NCBI RefSeq assembly: GCF_013201075.1
Contig: NZ_CP053708.1
Span: 995,501-1,059,500, forward strand
Length of the DNA: 64,000 nucleotides
Direction: 5' to 3'
DNA from: Lichenicola cladoniae
GTDB taxonomy: Bacteria; Pseudomonadota; Alphaproteobacteria; Acetobacterales; Acetobacteraceae
Part shown: in pieces, positions 25,215 through 35,172 of the stretch
Layout of the letters: the number at the start of each line of letters is the position of its first letter
How positions within the stretch are numbered: the first letter of the stretch is position 1
Notes under the pieces: generated by a model
Databases searched by the model: none
What the model was told of the DNA's origin: nothing
What the model saw: only the letters and a program-made list of their open reading frames with translations
Program-made: the position numbers and the translations under genes

Positions 25215-25472
25215 ATGCCATTCACTCTTGCCTACCTCGACAGCTCGGTCCCGACGATCCCGTCCCGGCCGGGCGCCGACGGTGTCTGGCATGCACGGCC
25301 GATCGACCGGCAGGAGCATTTCGGCACCGAACACGCAGCGATGAAGCGCGTGGCGGACCTGTTGCCTGGCCCGAGCTGGCTCGATCTGCGTCTGTATGGA
25401 CCGGACGGCCGCCGGCTCGCCGACCAGGCCCAACTTGCAGCCCGGCTCGATGCCGGCCCGGAGGTTTCATGA
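25215..25472 (+). CDS. Small hypothetical protein coupled to the YdfG-like SDR
   Basis: An 85-residue acidic protein (MPFTLAYLDSSVPTIP, WLDLRLYGPDGRRLADQAQLAARL). I do not recognise the family. The composition is protein-like, and its TGA overlaps the ATG of the SDR (ATGA), which supports it being real. Upstream is a divergent yqgE-like gene, so 25068-25214 should hold both promoters. Confidence 0.55.
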   Translation: MPFTLAYLDSSVPTIPSRPGADGVWHARPIDRQEHFGTEHAAMKRVADLLPGPSWLDLRLYGPDGRRLADQAQLAARLDAGPEVS

Positions 25473-26224
25473 CTCTCACCATCTTCATCACCGGCGCGAC
25501 CGCCGGCTTCGGCAAGGCCACCGCCGAGCGCCTGATCGGCGACGGGCATCGGGTGATCGCCACCGGCCGCCGGCGCGACCGGCTCGACAGCCTGGCCGCA
25601 CAGCTCGGGCCACGGCTGCTGCCGGTGACGCTGGATGTCACCGACGCCGAGGCGGTTGCCTCCCTGCCCGGAAGCCTGCCCGAGGACTGGCGCGAGATCG
25701 ACGTGCTGGTCGCCAATGCCGGCCTGGCACTCGGTCTCGGCCCGGCATGGCAGAACAAGCTGGAGGATTGGAACCGGATGGTCGCGACCAACGTCGGCGG
25801 CGTGCTGGGGCCGGTGCGGGCCCTACTGCCGGGCATGGTCGAGCGCGACCGCGGCCATGTCGTAACCATCGGCAGCGTTGCCGGCAGCTACCCGTATCCG
25901 GGCGGCAACGTGTATGGCGGCACCAAGGCGTTCGTCGCGCAGTTCATGCTCAACCTGAAGGCCGACCTGATCGGCACCGGTGTCCGGGTGACCAACATCG
26001 AGCCGGGCATGGTCGGCGGCAGCGAGTTCAGCAATGTCCGCTTCGGCGACGACGACAAGGCGGCCGCGGTCTATCGCAATGCCGACCCGCTGATGCCCGA
26101 GGATATCGCCGAGACCATCGCCTGGGTGATCGGCCTGCCGGGGCGGGTGAACATCAACCGCATCGAGATGATGCCGCGTACTCAGGCGTCGGCGCCGCTC
26201 GCGATCAAGCGCCGGGAGGACTGA
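25469..26224 (+). CDS. YdfG-like SDR, 3-hydroxy acid dehydrogenase/malonic semialdehyde reductase
   Basis: A 251-residue SDR. The N-terminus TIFITGATAGFGKATAERL carries the cofactor loop, VIATGRRRDRL indicates NADP, VANAGLALGLGPAW matches the NAG region of the YdfG group, catalytic Ser in TIGSVAGSYPYPGGNVYGGTKAF with its Tyr and Lys, and IEPGMVGGSEFSNVRF follows. YdfG enzymes act on 3-hydroxy acids such as serine, allo-threonine and 3-hydroxypropionate. It is coupled to the small gene upstream and followed after five bases by ppk2. Confidence 0.92.
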   Translation: MTLTIFITGATAGFGKATAERLIGDGHRVIATGRRRDRLDSLAAQLGPRLLPVTLDVTDAEAVASLPGSLPEDWREIDVLVANAGLALGLGPAWQNKLEDWNRMVATNVGGVLGPVRALLPGMVERDRGHVVTIGSVAGSYPYPGGNVYGGTKAFVAQFMLNLKADLIGTGVRVTNIEPGMVGGSEFSNVRFGDDDKAAAVYRNADPLMPEDIAETIAWVIGLPGRVNINRIEMMPRTQASAPLAIKRRED

Positions 26225-26229
26225 CCGCC

Positions 26230-27120
26230 ATGCATGAGGATGTCCGCGCCAACCTCCTGAAACGCTACCGGGTGACGGACGGGAAGGGGTTCTCGCTGTC
26301 CGACCACGATCCTGGCGACACCAAAGGCATCGATGTCGGCGAGGAAGAAGCGACGGTGCTGCTGCAGCAGGGAGTCGAGCGGCTCTCGGAGCTGCAGGAA
26401 GCATTGTTCGCGAACGGGCGCTGGGCATTGCTGGCGGTGTTCCAGGCGATGGACGCCGGCGGCAAGGACGGCACCATCAAGCACGTCATGTCGGGGATAA
26501 ACCCGCAGGGCGTGAGCGTGACCTCTTTCAAGCAGCCGGGCCCGGTCGAACTCGGTCACGATTTCCTGTGGCGGATCCATAATGCCGTTCCGACGCGCGG
26601 CCGCATCGGCATCTTCAATCGCAGCCATTACGAGGAAGTGCTGGTCACGCGCGTGCATCCGCAGGTGCTGGATAAGCAGGACCTGCCCGACGAGCGTCGC
26701 AAGTCGAAGTTCTGGAAGCACCGGTATCGCGACATCCGCAACTTCGAGCGCTACCTGGACGGGCAGGGCACGATCGTCCTGAAATTCTTCCTGCATATCT
26801 CGAAGGAAGAACAGCGCACCCGATTCCTGGCGCGCCTCGATGATCCGGACAAGCGCTGGAAGTTCAGCGCCAGCGACCTCGCCGAACGCGAATTCTGGGA
26901 CGACTACCAGTCGGCGTACGAGGACGCGATCGCCGCCACCGCGCTGCCCGAAGCGCCGTGGATCGTCGTGCCGGGGGACAAGAAATGGTATGCGCGACTG
27001 GTTGTCGTCGAGGCGATGATCGATGCGCTGGAAAAGCTCGGGCTGTTCGCCCCGACCGTGGCGCCATCCGATGAGGAGCACCTGGTAAAGGCGAAGAAGC
27101 AGCTGGAGGCGGAGGGCTGA
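26230..27120 (+). CDS. ppk2: Polyphosphate kinase 2 (PPK2) family
   Basis: A 296-residue cytoplasmic phosphotransferase that uses polyphosphate to phosphorylate nucleotides. Walker A-like loop AMDAGGKDGTIKHV near residues 73-86, lid and substrate segments SFKQPGPVELGHDFLWRIH, IFNRSHYEEVLVTRVHP, and the basic stretch RYRDIRNFERYL, then LKFFLHISKEEQRTRF and VPGDKKWYARLVV. The length and lack of duplication place it in one-domain PPK2 of class I or III. It ends the small operon with the YdfG-like SDR. Confidence 0.95.
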   Translation: MHEDVRANLLKRYRVTDGKGFSLSDHDPGDTKGIDVGEEEATVLLQQGVERLSELQEALFANGRWALLAVFQAMDAGGKDGTIKHVMSGINPQGVSVTSFKQPGPVELGHDFLWRIHNAVPTRGRIGIFNRSHYEEVLVTRVHPQVLDKQDLPDERRKSKFWKHRYRDIRNFERYLDGQGTIVLKFFLHISKEEQRTRFLARLDDPDKRWKFSASDLAEREFWDDYQSAYEDAIAATALPEAPWIVVPGDKKWYARLVVVEAMIDALEKLGLFAPTVAPSDEEHLVKAKKQLEAEG

Positions 27121-27184
27121 GGTTCAAATCCGTTGAATAGTCGATGTCGGCCGCACTCGATCGGGGGACGCGCGGGACGGCGGC

Positions 27185-27694
27185 TTAGGACGGGCGTTCC
27201 TCTTTCGACGGACAGTGCCCGCGCGCTGGATTCGTACTAGCACGGATCCAGCGCTTGTAGGCCGGGCGCTCGCCCGGTACGGGCGCGCAAGGCAAGTATC
27301 CGCGAGCTGATATTGTCATCTGCACGAACATTTGGGTGACCGGAGACGCAACGACCGAACACACCGCCGCCGCCACCGCTACAGCGAGGCACAAGGCCGG
27401 TCCATCGAACCGTCGACCGCAATGTTTGCCACGATTTCGTTGCCGGCGTTCCGGCCCGATTGCAGGCGCCGGGAAAAGCGTCATCGCTGCCAGCGCAAAG
27501 AATGCCACGGCAAGCGGCAGGCCGAGTGCGTCGCGTGGAGCGAGCGCGACCATCGGCGCCCGTGCTTCTATGGCGCGAAAGACCGGTAATAGTCCGGAGA
27601 GCGCGAGCCAAAACAGACCGCATCCGATCGCAAGGAATCCAGCGAAGGATGGAAGAGCCTTCAGTCTTGCTACCAGTGAATTCGATAGAGTCAT
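27185..27694 (-). CDS. Hypothetical membrane protein
   Basis: A 169-residue protein with three likely transmembrane helices (about residues 17-40, 55-75 and 100-125) and a polar C-terminal tail. I do not recognise a family. The ATG overlaps the stop of the small upstream gene (TAATG), and a glycosyltransferase precedes both on the same strand, so it may be an accessory membrane subunit of that system. Confidence 0.5.
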   Translation of the reverse strand: MTLSNSLVARLKALPSFAGFLAIGCGLFWLALSGLLPVFRAIEARAPMVALAPRDALGLPLAVAFFALAAMTLFPAPAIGPERRQRNRGKHCGRRFDGPALCLAVAVAAAVCSVVASPVTQMFVQMTISARGYLPCAPVPGERPAYKRWIRASTNPARGHCPSKEERPS

Positions 27695-27942
27695 TAAAGG
27701 CGGATAAGCTCCCCACGCACCCGATCCATCCGGCTAGTGGCGAGCTGGCGAAATCGTTGTTCAGCTACGGCTACGACTTCCTGCCGGCCCTGTTCAAACT
27801 TCAACAGCCGATAATCGTAACCGGCACTGACTGTCTCGATAACGTAAAATTCTTTTCGAGCTTGAAAGCGTGGTTTCGCGACGCGTTCCTCTTCGTAACC
27901 TACCCGGCTTAGCGACATACTGTCCGTATCAATACGTCGCAT
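27694..27942 (-). CDS. Small hypothetical protein between glycosyltransferase and membrane gene
   Basis: An 82-residue open frame: RVGYEEERVAKPRFQARKEF, YVIETVSAGYDYRLLKFEQ and VVAVAEQRFRQLATSRMDRV look like a charged mixed alpha/beta protein. No strong ribosome site is present, and an internal ATG (MSLSRVGYEEE) is possible. Its stop overlaps the next start. The opposite strand also has a plausible frame (27650-27912), so strand assignment is not certain. Base composition is less GC-rich than the neighbours. Confidence 0.4.
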   Translation of the reverse strand: MRRIDTDSMSLSRVGYEEERVAKPRFQARKEFYVIETVSAGYDYRLLKFEQGRQEVVAVAEQRFRQLATSRMDRVRGELIRL

Positions 27943-27973
27943 GGCATACCGGGGCGACCGGCATGTCGCTGTC

Positions 27974-29389
27974 CTACCAACGCCGCGACCGGCTCAGGAA
28001 CGACCACCAACCCAGCGCGGCCCCGGTATGTCGCAACAGCTGGAAGCTGAACGGCTCGATCAGCGATGCCAGGATCGCGGGCAGGGGCCGGATCGACCCG
28101 GTACGTCCAAGCCAGCCCCGATAGAGCCGCAGCGTCCAGAGATGGAATGCCAGGTCGAACACGATCTTGGCCGCGATGACGCAGGCGACCGGCAGCAGGA
28201 TGTGCAGGTGCCCGGTCACTAGATAGATCACCAGCAGCACCGCGCCGGTCAGCCCATAGAGCGGCTGCAGCGTGTCGATCGCCTTCACCGGCAGCATCAT
28301 CGTGCCGAGCCGGCCGTAGCGTCCGTTGCCGACCATGTGGCGGTACCAGTACTGTGTCTGCAGGAAGCCGCCGAACCAGCGGCGCCGTTGCCGCAGGAAC
28401 ACCGGCACCGTTCCCGGCACCTCGGTACGCCCCTGAGCCGCGCCGATGACGGCAGTGCGCCAGACCAGCCCCTGCCGCACCGCATGGTCGCGCAGCCGGT
28501 GGGTCAGCTCGTAATCCTCGACCAGGCATTCCGGATCGAAGCCGCCGACCGCCAGCAGCGCATCGCGCCGGTAGCACGCAAACGCGCCGGACAGCAGCAG
28601 CAGCCCGTCCACGCTCGCCCAGGCGTAGCGGGACAGGAAGTTGCGGACATACTCGTAGGTCTGGAACCATTGCAGCACCCGGCCGGACAGGCCCGGCCCG
28701 CAGAACGGGGTCAGAACGCCGGTGGCAGCCACCAGCGTCGGGTCGGCGGCGAAGGCATCGCGCATCGCCGCCAGCGCAGACGGGTCGATCAGCGTGTCTG
28801 CGTCGATGGTCAGCACCAGGTCGGTCTCGGCCAGGCTGACCGCGATGTTCAGCGAGGCCGCCTTGCCGCCATGCGGGAGCCTGAGCCAGCGCAACGACGG
28901 ATAGCGACCACCTCCCGCGGACTGGCCCGGCCGCATCGGCTCGAGCCCGTAGGCATCGGCAAGCAGCGTCGCGGTGCCATCGTCCGAGCCGTCGTCGGCG
29001 ATCAGGATGATGTCGGCCGGGCCGGTCTGCGCGAACAGCGAAGCCAGGGTCGCCTGCAGGACCTCCGCCTCGTTATGGGCGGCGATGATCACCGTGGTCG
29101 TCGGCGGCGCTGCCGACGATCTCGTCGTGATCGCCGGTGGACGCACCAGCACCAGCGTCCGGTGGAACACGAAGCACAGCAGCAGCGTGTCGTAGGCGAT
29201 GTAGACGAGCCCCGCGGACCAGGCGAACACGCCGCCGCCCTGGAATGCCCGCCAGAACAGCGCCACCCAGAGCAGCAGCACCGCGCCATGGATCAGCATG
29301 CTGGCCAGCGGCGTAGGCGGCGGGCTGAACCGCGGCGAGATCGACTGCCGCCGGCGGGCGAGCGTCTCGGAAATGGTCGGCGTGGTCAT
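27974..29389 (-). CDS. Membrane glycosyltransferase, family 2 (IcaA/BcsA-like)
   Basis: A 471-residue processive-type GT2. Two N-terminal helices (about 28-80), then VIIAAHNEAEVLQATLASL, the UDP-binding DDGSDDGT, the DxD in LVLTIDADTLID, the acid EDYELTHRLRD, and the QxxRW motif as RQRRRWF, followed by four C-terminal helices. This is the layout of poly-beta-glucan or poly-N-acetylglucosamine synthases at the inner membrane. No cyclic-di-GMP PilZ domain is present. Two small genes lie downstream on the same strand; no other polysaccharide genes are in the window. Confidence 0.92.
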   Translation of the reverse strand: MTTPTISETLARRRQSISPRFSPPPTPLASMLIHGAVLLLWVALFWRAFQGGGVFAWSAGLVYIAYDTLLLCFVFHRTLVLVRPPAITTRSSAAPPTTTVIIAAHNEAEVLQATLASLFAQTGPADIILIADDGSDDGTATLLADAYGLEPMRPGQSAGGGRYPSLRWLRLPHGGKAASLNIAVSLAETDLVLTIDADTLIDPSALAAMRDAFAADPTLVAATGVLTPFCGPGLSGRVLQWFQTYEYVRNFLSRYAWASVDGLLLLSGAFACYRRDALLAVGGFDPECLVEDYELTHRLRDHAVRQGLVWRTAVIGAAQGRTEVPGTVPVFLRQRRRWFGGFLQTQYWYRHMVGNGRYGRLGTMMLPVKAIDTLQPLYGLTGAVLLVIYLVTGHLHILLPVACVIAAKIVFDLAFHLWTLRLYRGWLGRTGSIRPLPAILASLIEPFSFQLLRHTGAALGWWSFLSRSRRW

Positions 29390-29523
29390 TCAGGCTCGTA
29401 TCCCAGGCTCGTTCATCGTCGCGTGCCCGAAGCACGCTGGAGTTCGCTCTTTGCGCCGGCTTCGGGGCCAAGGCATTCTAGGTCGGGTCGGCAAACGGCT
29501 GCCGCAAGGAAAGGTAACCGAGC

Positions 29524-30114
29524 ATGATACGGGCCGGTCGCTATACGCGCACGGCGATGGCGCTGCATTGGCTCGTCGCCCTTCTCGTCATCGCCAACCT
29601 GGTCCTGGTCTGGACGATCGGCTGGTTTCCCGATGCGCTGGTCCGCCCGGCGATCGACACCCACAAATCGATCGGCATCACCGTGCTCGGGCTCGCCCTG
29701 CTGCGGGTGCTCTGGCGCTTCTCGCACCGGCCGCCGCCACTGCCGGCCGAGTATTCGAGTCCCGAACGTGCCGCCGCGCACGGTGCGCATATCCTGCTCT
29801 ACGGGCTGATCCTGGCGCTTCCGCTCACCGGCTGGATTCATGATTCCGCCTTCAAGGATGCGGCGGCGCATCCGCTGCGGCTGTTCGGGCTGGTTCCATG
29901 GCCGCGCATCGGCCCGATCATGGCGCTGGACCCGGTGACCAAGGAGCACGTCCATGCCGTGTGGTTTTCGATCCATGGCCTCTTGGCCTATGGGCTCTAC
30001 GTCCTGCTGGCGCTGCACCTGCTCGGTGTCCTGAAACACCAGTTGTTCGACCGCGAGCCGGTCCTGAAACGCATGCTGCCGGCGTGGGGAAGCCGGAGGC
30101 ACCGACGCTTCTAG
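29524..30114 (+). CDS. Cytochrome b561
   Basis: A 196-residue four-helix di-heme membrane protein. Heme-ligand histidines are visible in MALHWLVALL (helix 1), DTHKSIGITVLG (helix 2), HVHAVWFSIHGLLAYG (helix 3) and LLALHLLGVLKHQL (helix 4). These proteins pass electrons from quinol to periplasmic acceptors such as superoxide. It diverges from the glycosyltransferase and converges on an APC permease. Confidence 0.95.
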   Translation: MIRAGRYTRTAMALHWLVALLVIANLVLVWTIGWFPDALVRPAIDTHKSIGITVLGLALLRVLWRFSHRPPPLPAEYSSPERAAAHGAHILLYGLILALPLTGWIHDSAFKDAAAHPLRLFGLVPWPRIGPIMALDPVTKEHVHAVWFSIHGLLAYGLYVLLALHLLGVLKHQLFDREPVLKRMLPAWGSRRHRRF

Positions 30115-30124
30115 GACTGCCGCA

Positions 30125-31447
30125 TCAGGACGGCTCGGTACCGCTCCGGTCTGCGAGCCGGCGCATCACCAGGTAGAGCGCCATGCTGACGAGGACCACG
30201 GAGACCAGCCCGAGGATCTCGTCGGCCGGGGCCAGACACACCAGCAGCACCATCGCCACCATGCCGCACAGCGCGGCCGCCGGCAGCACCGCGAAATTCA
30301 CCGGGACGCCCATCATCTGCGTTCCGCGCCGGTGCAGGACCCAGGCGGCACCGCAGCCGAGGAAATAGAGCCCGGCGGTGTTCAGGGTGGAGGCTACCAC
30401 CAGTCCGGTGAAGCTGCCGGACAGCGCCAGCCCCGCCGCGATCGCGGAATGGACGACGATGGCGATGTCCGGTGCGTGCGTGCGCGGATGCGCCCGGCCC
30501 AGCGCCCTCGGCAGCAGCCCGTCGCGCGCGAAGGCGAACAGGATGCGCGGGGCGCCCAGGATGTCGCTGCCGATCCACGCGAACATGGACAGTCCGGCGC
30601 CGATCACCAGCACCAGGCGCGCCACCGGACCGATCCGTGCCGCGGCTGCCGCCAGCGGCGCGGTCTGGCTGGTGAGGTCGGCTCCGAGCAGGAACTGCGC
30701 GACGAGCTGGATACCGACATACAGCACCAGCACGAACCCCATCGCGCCGAACAACGCGCGCGGGACGTTGCGGTGTCCGTCGGCGACCTCGCCGCTGGCG
30801 GCAAGCGGCGTCTCCATCCCGCTGAAGGCGAACACGCCGAGGATCACCGCCTTGCCCAGCCCGGATGCGGGCACGGTATCCAGCCTGAGCGTCGGCACCA
30901 CCCCCGCCATAAGCACCACGCCACCCACCGTCACGAACAGTACCAGCGGCACCAGCTTGATCAGCGTCGCGGCCGACACCATCCAGGCGGCCTTGCGCAC
31001 GCCGCGCAGATTGACGATTGCGATCGCGCCGATCGACACGATGATCACCGCGGCGCGGCCGAACCCGGCGGAAAGTCCCGGCAGGACGGTGCCGATCGTG
31101 TCCGCGAGCGCGCCGGCAATGCCGCCGCAGGCGAGCACACTGGCCGTCCAGGTCAGCATTCCGCACACGAACCCGGTCAGCGGGCCGAACGCGAAGGTGA
31201 CGGTGCCATAGACACCGCCGCTGGTCGGCAGCCGGCTGCCGGCCTCGGCGAAGCAGACCACGACGAAACTCATCGCCATCGCGCACGCCAGATAGGCGAG
31301 CGGCGCCAGTGCTCCAGCCGCCGCCGCCATCGCCGCCGGCAGCGCGAAGATGCCGGCGCCGACCACGCCGTTCACCACCGCGGCCGACAGCGCGAACGCA
31401 CCGATATGCCGCCGCAGGACGGCATCGCGCTCGATCGGTGCCGTCAT
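30125..31447 (-). CDS. APC-family amino acid permease
   Basis: A 440-residue inner-membrane carrier with 12 helices. Helix 1 has VNGVVGAGIFALPAAMAAAAG, the glycine-rich substrate motif of the APC superfamily; helix 6 has GVFAFSGMETPLAASGEV, also typical. The pattern is that of basic or aromatic amino acid/polyamine carriers; substrate unknown. It stands alone, converging on cytochrome b561 and diverging from an esterase. Confidence 0.93.
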   Translation of the reverse strand: MTAPIERDAVLRRHIGAFALSAAVVNGVVGAGIFALPAAMAAAAGALAPLAYLACAMAMSFVVVCFAEAGSRLPTSGGVYGTVTFAFGPLTGFVCGMLTWTASVLACGGIAGALADTIGTVLPGLSAGFGRAAVIIVSIGAIAIVNLRGVRKAAWMVSAATLIKLVPLVLFVTVGGVVLMAGVVPTLRLDTVPASGLGKAVILGVFAFSGMETPLAASGEVADGHRNVPRALFGAMGFVLVLYVGIQLVAQFLLGADLTSQTAPLAAAAARIGPVARLVLVIGAGLSMFAWIGSDILGAPRILFAFARDGLLPRALGRAHPRTHAPDIAIVVHSAIAAGLALSGSFTGLVVASTLNTAGLYFLGCGAAWVLHRRGTQMMGVPVNFAVLPAAALCGMVAMVLLVCLAPADEILGLVSVVLVSMALYLVMRRLADRSGTEPS

Positions 31448-31607
31448 GTCGACGAAGCTGTCATGCCCCGGAGGCTGCCTGTCGCCCGGCCGCAGTGCAA
31501 CGAAACACTGATGGAACCGCTATCCAGCCCGTTTATGCGAGGATGCGGGATCGAACTAAGCGGTGGCGCGCCCGTAATCAGGCATTCGATGTCCCGGGAG
31601 CATTCGC

Positions 31608-32498
31608 ATGGCGAGTTGGCAGGCGCACCTGATGGTTCTGGCACTCAAGCTGTCGGTCAAACGCAACAACCGCCGGAATACCGACATGCTCAAGGCGCGG
31701 GCGATGATGTCGCGTGCCAGCCCAGGGGTCCCGCCCGGAACCATCGTTTCGGCCGGTGAGGTCGGTTCGGTGCGGGGAGAATGGGTACGGCCGGCGGCGG
31801 GCAGATCGGTCGGCACCCTGTTCTACATTCATGGCGGCGGATATTTCGCCTGCTCGCCGCAGACGCATCGTCCGATCACCGGCGCCTTCGCCAGCCGCGG
31901 CCTGAACGTCTTTGCGCCGGACTACCGTCTGGCGCCGGAACATCCGTTTCCGGCGGCGGTCGACGATGTGGTCATGGCCTTTCGGGGACTGGTGGCCAGC
32001 GGCATCGCGGCTGCCGACATCACACTGGCCGGAGACTCCGCCGGCGGCGGGCTGGCTTTGGCGATGTTGCTGTCGTTGCGGGATGCCGCCGAGGCGATGC
32101 CGGCAGCCTGCGTCCTGTTCTCGCCCTGGACCGATCTGGCAGGCACCGGCACCACGTTGGAGACCAACCGCAGGCGGGACGCATTCTTCGACGGCCACGG
32201 CATCGAGCGCCTGACCGAGCCGTACCTTGCCGGAACGGACCCGCGCAATCCGCTTGCATCGCCGCTTTACGGAGACCTTCACGGATTGCCGCCGCTGCTG
32301 ATCCATGTCGGGACATACGAGGTTCTGCTGGACGACAGCCTGCGGCTCGCAGCCCGCGCCCGCGCCGCAGGGGTGTCCGTCACGCTGCGAAGCTGGCCGG
32401 TCGTACCGCATGTCTGGCAGATGTTCGGGTTGCCGGAGTCAGCAGACTCTCTGAAAGAAGCCGCCGACTTCCTGCACGGCACGCTGTCGAACCGATAG
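31608..32498 (+). CDS. Alpha/beta hydrolase, hormone-sensitive lipase (HSL) family
   Basis: A 296-residue esterase. Oxyanion motif YIHGGGYFACSPQTHRP, APDYRLAPEHPFPAAVDDV, nucleophile Ser in LAGDSAGGGLALAM, the acid Asp near DDSLRLAARARAAGVSV and catalytic His in VVPHVWQMFG. These cut short-chain acyl esters in the cytoplasm. No membrane segment is present. It is a single gene, convergent with clpA. Confidence 0.93.
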   Translation: MASWQAHLMVLALKLSVKRNNRRNTDMLKARAMMSRASPGVPPGTIVSAGEVGSVRGEWVRPAAGRSVGTLFYIHGGGYFACSPQTHRPITGAFASRGLNVFAPDYRLAPEHPFPAAVDDVVMAFRGLVASGIAAADITLAGDSAGGGLALAMLLSLRDAAEAMPAACVLFSPWTDLAGTGTTLETNRRRDAFFDGHGIERLTEPYLAGTDPRNPLASPLYGDLHGLPPLLIHVGTYEVLLDDSLRLAARARAAGVSVTLRSWPVVPHVWQMFGLPESADSLKEAADFLHGTLSNR

Positions 32499-32508
32499 GC
32501 TCGACAGG

Positions 32509-32543
32509 AAAAAGGCAGGAACCGGTCTGGCCCCTGCCTTTCC
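32509..32543 (-). terminator. Rho-independent terminator of clpA, bidirectional
   Basis: AAAGGCAGG (32511-32519) pairs with CCTGCCTTT (32533-32541) around a 13-base loop. On the minus strand the stem is followed by TTTTTCC, a proper T-run just after the clpA stop; on the plus strand it follows the esterase gene. Confidence 0.75.
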
Positions 32544-32544
32544 T

Positions 32545-34899
32545 TCAGTCGGCGGTTTCGGACTCGCGTTCCGAGCCGCCCTCGTCGCCATCGGTTTCTT
32601 CCTGCAGGACCGGCGGCGGGTTTTCGATATAGTCGAACACCAGCTTGCCATCCTTCAGGCCGACATTGACCGCGCCGCCATGCACCAGCTTGCCGAACAG
32701 CAGCTCCTCGGCGAGCGGCTTCTTGATGTGCTCCTGGATGACACGCGCCAGCGGGCGGGCACCATACAGGCGGTCGTAGCCGCGTTCCGCCAGCCACTCC
32801 TTGGCCGAGGACGACACCTCGATGGTAACGTTGCGATCGGCGAGCTGTGCCTCGAGCTGCAGCACGAACTTCTCCACCACGCGACCGACGATCTCCGGAG
32901 TAAGGCCGGCAAACGGGATGATCGCATCGAGACGGTTGCGGAACTCGGGGGTGAAGATGCGCTTGATTGCCTCCTCGTCCTCGCCGGCGCGGTTGTCACG
33001 GCCGAAGCCGATCGCCTCCCGCGTCAGGTCCGCCGCACCCGCGTTCGTCGTCATGATCAGGATGACGTTCCGGAAATCGACCGTCTTGCCGTTATGGTCG
33101 GTGAGCTTCCCGTGATCCATGACCTGCAGCAGGATGTTGTAGAGATCCTGATGTGCCTTCTCGATCTCGTCGAGCAGCAGTACCGCATGTGGATGCTGGT
33201 CGATGCTGTCGGTCAGCAATCCGCCCTGGTCGAAGCCGACATAGCCCGGTGGCGCACCGATCAGCCGCGAGATCGAATGCCGCTCCATGTACTCGCTCAT
33301 ATCGAAGCGGATCAGCTCGATACCGAGGGTTGAGGCCAACTGCTTGGCGACCTCGGTCTTTCCGACGCCGGTCGGACCGGAGAACAGGTAGTTGCCGATC
33401 GGCTTCTCGACCTCGCGCAGTCCTGCACGGGACAGCTTGATCGCGGCGGACAACGCCTCGATCGCCCGGTCCTGGCCGAATACCATCGACTTCAGGTCAC
33501 GCTCGAGGAAACGCAGCGTCTCCTTGTCGTCCGCGGACACGCTCTTGGGCGGGACGCGGGCGATCTTGGCAACCATCTCCTCGACGTCGCGCAGGGTGAC
33601 GACCTTGCGGCGCTTGCCCTCGGGCTGGAGCATCCGAGAGGCGCCGACCTCGTCGATCACGTCGATCGCCTTGTCGGGCAGCTTGCGGTCATGGATGTAC
33701 TTCACCGCCAGCTCGACCGCACCGCGGATCGCCTCGTCGGTGTAGCGGACCTTGTGATGCTTCTCGTAGTTGGTCTTGAGCCCGCGCAGGATCTTGACCG
33801 CGTCCTCGACCGAGGGCTCGTTCACGTCGATCTTCTGGAAGCGACGGACCAGGGCCCGGTCCTTCTCGAAGTGCTGGCGGAATTCCTTGTAGGTGGTCGA
33901 GCCGATGCAGCGCAGCGTGCCCTGGGCCAGCGCCGGCTTCAGCAGGTTCGACGCATCCATCGCACCGCCCGAGGTCGCACCGGCACCGATGACGGTGTGG
34001 ATCTCGTCGATGAACAGGATGCCGCCCGGATTGGCCTCGAGCTCGGTGACGACCGCCTTCAGCCGCTCCTCGAAATCGCCGCGATAGCGGGTGCCGGCCA
34101 GCAATGCGCCCATGTCGAGCGCGTAAATTGTCGACTTGGCCAGCACCTCGGGCACGTCGCCCTCGACGATGCGCTTGGCCAGGCCCTCGGCGATCGCGGT
34201 CTTGCCGACGCCGGGATCACCGACATAGAGCGGGTTGTTCTTGGTGCGGCGGCACAGGATTTGGATAGTGCGCTCGATCTCCTGGTCGCGACCGATCAAC
34301 GGATCGATCTTGCCGGCCAGCGCCTTCTTATTGAGGTTGACGCAATAGGCCGACAGCCCGTCCTGCTGCTTGGCGCCACCGCGGCCGCGCTCCTCGCGCT
34401 CGCCCTCCGGTGTCTCGCCGTTGCCACCGGCAGACCCCTGGGTCGGGCGCTGCGAGGTGCGGCCGGGTGCCTTGGCGATCCCGTGGCTGATGAAGTTGAC
34501 CGCATCCAGGCGCGTCATGTCCTGCAACTGCAGGAAATAGACGGCATGGCTTTCACGCTCTGAGAACAGGGCGACCAGCACATTGGCGCCGGTGACCTCG
34601 TCGCGTCCGGACGACTGCACGTGGATCGCGGCACGCTGGACGACACGCTGGAAGGCGGCGGTCGGCTTCGGCTCGCTGGAGCGATCCGATGCGAGGCCAG
34701 CCAGATCCTTGTCCAGGAATTCGGTCAGGTCGGCGCGCAGCTTGTCGAGATCGACGCCGCAGGCGCGGAGCACGGTCGCCGCATCCCCGTCATCGACCAG
34801 CCCGAGGAGCAGGTGCTCGAGGGTCGCGTATTCATGGCGGCGCTCGCCTGCAAGGGAGAGGGCGCGGTGCAGCGTTTGTTCGAGGTTGCGTGACAGCAT
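32545..34899 (-). CDS. clpA: ATP-dependent Clp protease ATP-binding subunit ClpA
   Basis: A 784-residue double AAA+ unfoldase that feeds ClpP. N-domain to about residue 145 (two ClpA-N repeats), a Gly-rich linker, D1 with Walker [16 protein letters not shown] and Walker [15 protein letters not shown], and D2 with [29 protein letters not shown] and the ClpP-docking loop [10 protein letters not shown]. The C-terminus is rich in Asp and Glu. The adaptor gene clpS lies 273 bases upstream on the same strand. Confidence 0.97.
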   Translation of the reverse strand: MLSRNLEQTLHRALSLAGERRHEYATLEHLLLGLVDDGDAATVLRACGVDLDKLRADLTEFLDKDLAGLASDRSSEPKPTAAFQRVVQRAAIHVQSSGRDEVTGANVLVALFSERESHAVYFLQLQDMTRLDAVNFISHGIAKAPGRTSQRPTQGSAGGNGETPEGEREERGRGGAKQQDGLSAYCVNLNKKALAGKIDPLIGRDQEIERTIQILCRRTKNNPLYVGDPGVGKTAIAEGLAKRIVEGDVPEVLAKSTIYALDMGALLAGTRYRGDFEERLKAVVTELEANPGGILFIDEIHTVIGAGATSGGAMDASNLLKPALAQGTLRCIGSTTYKEFRQHFEKDRALVRRFQKIDVNEPSVEDAVKILRGLKTNYEKHHKVRYTDEAIRGAVELAVKYIHDRKLPDKAIDVIDEVGASRMLQPEGKRRKVVTLRDVEEMVAKIARVPPKSVSADDKETLRFLERDLKSMVFGQDRAIEALSAAIKLSRAGLREVEKPIGNYLFSGPTGVGKTEVAKQLASTLGIELIRFDMSEYMERHSISRLIGAPPGYVGFDQGGLLTDSIDQHPHAVLLLDEIEKAHQDLYNILLQVMDHGKLTDHNGKTVDFRNVILIMTTNAGAADLTREAIGFGRDNRAGEDEEAIKRIFTPEFRNRLDAIIPFAGLTPEIVGRVVEKFVLQLEAQLADRNVTIEVSSSAKEWLAERGYDRLYGARPLARVIQEHIKKPLAEELLFGKLVHGGAVNVGLKDGKLVFDYIENPPPVLQEETDGDEGGSERESETAD

Positions 34900-35172
34900 A
34901 GTTGACGCTCCTTCGCCGATCAGGCCAGGCAGACTGCAGCCAACCCCCGGGACAACTCAGTACCGCGCAATGCCACGCGATCGCTGATCATCTTTGAAGG
35001 GAATTCTGCAGAAGGCCAGTAAAAAACCGGTAGAGACATTGAGATGGGGTGGATGCCCGCAATCGTGAGAGGGCCGGTATCACGAGATAGGTGCGAACCG
35101 CGCTGATTACATCCCCGCCGGAAGGCAGCGGCAAAAACGGTGCCAGACGGCAATGGCCGGTGGGCCGGCTGC

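Noticed and set aside
27119-27132. tRNA 3'-end look-alike (GGTTCAAATCC) after ppk2, possibly an attachment site
   Set aside because: No matching tRNA body or integrase is present, and no second copy is seen nearby.
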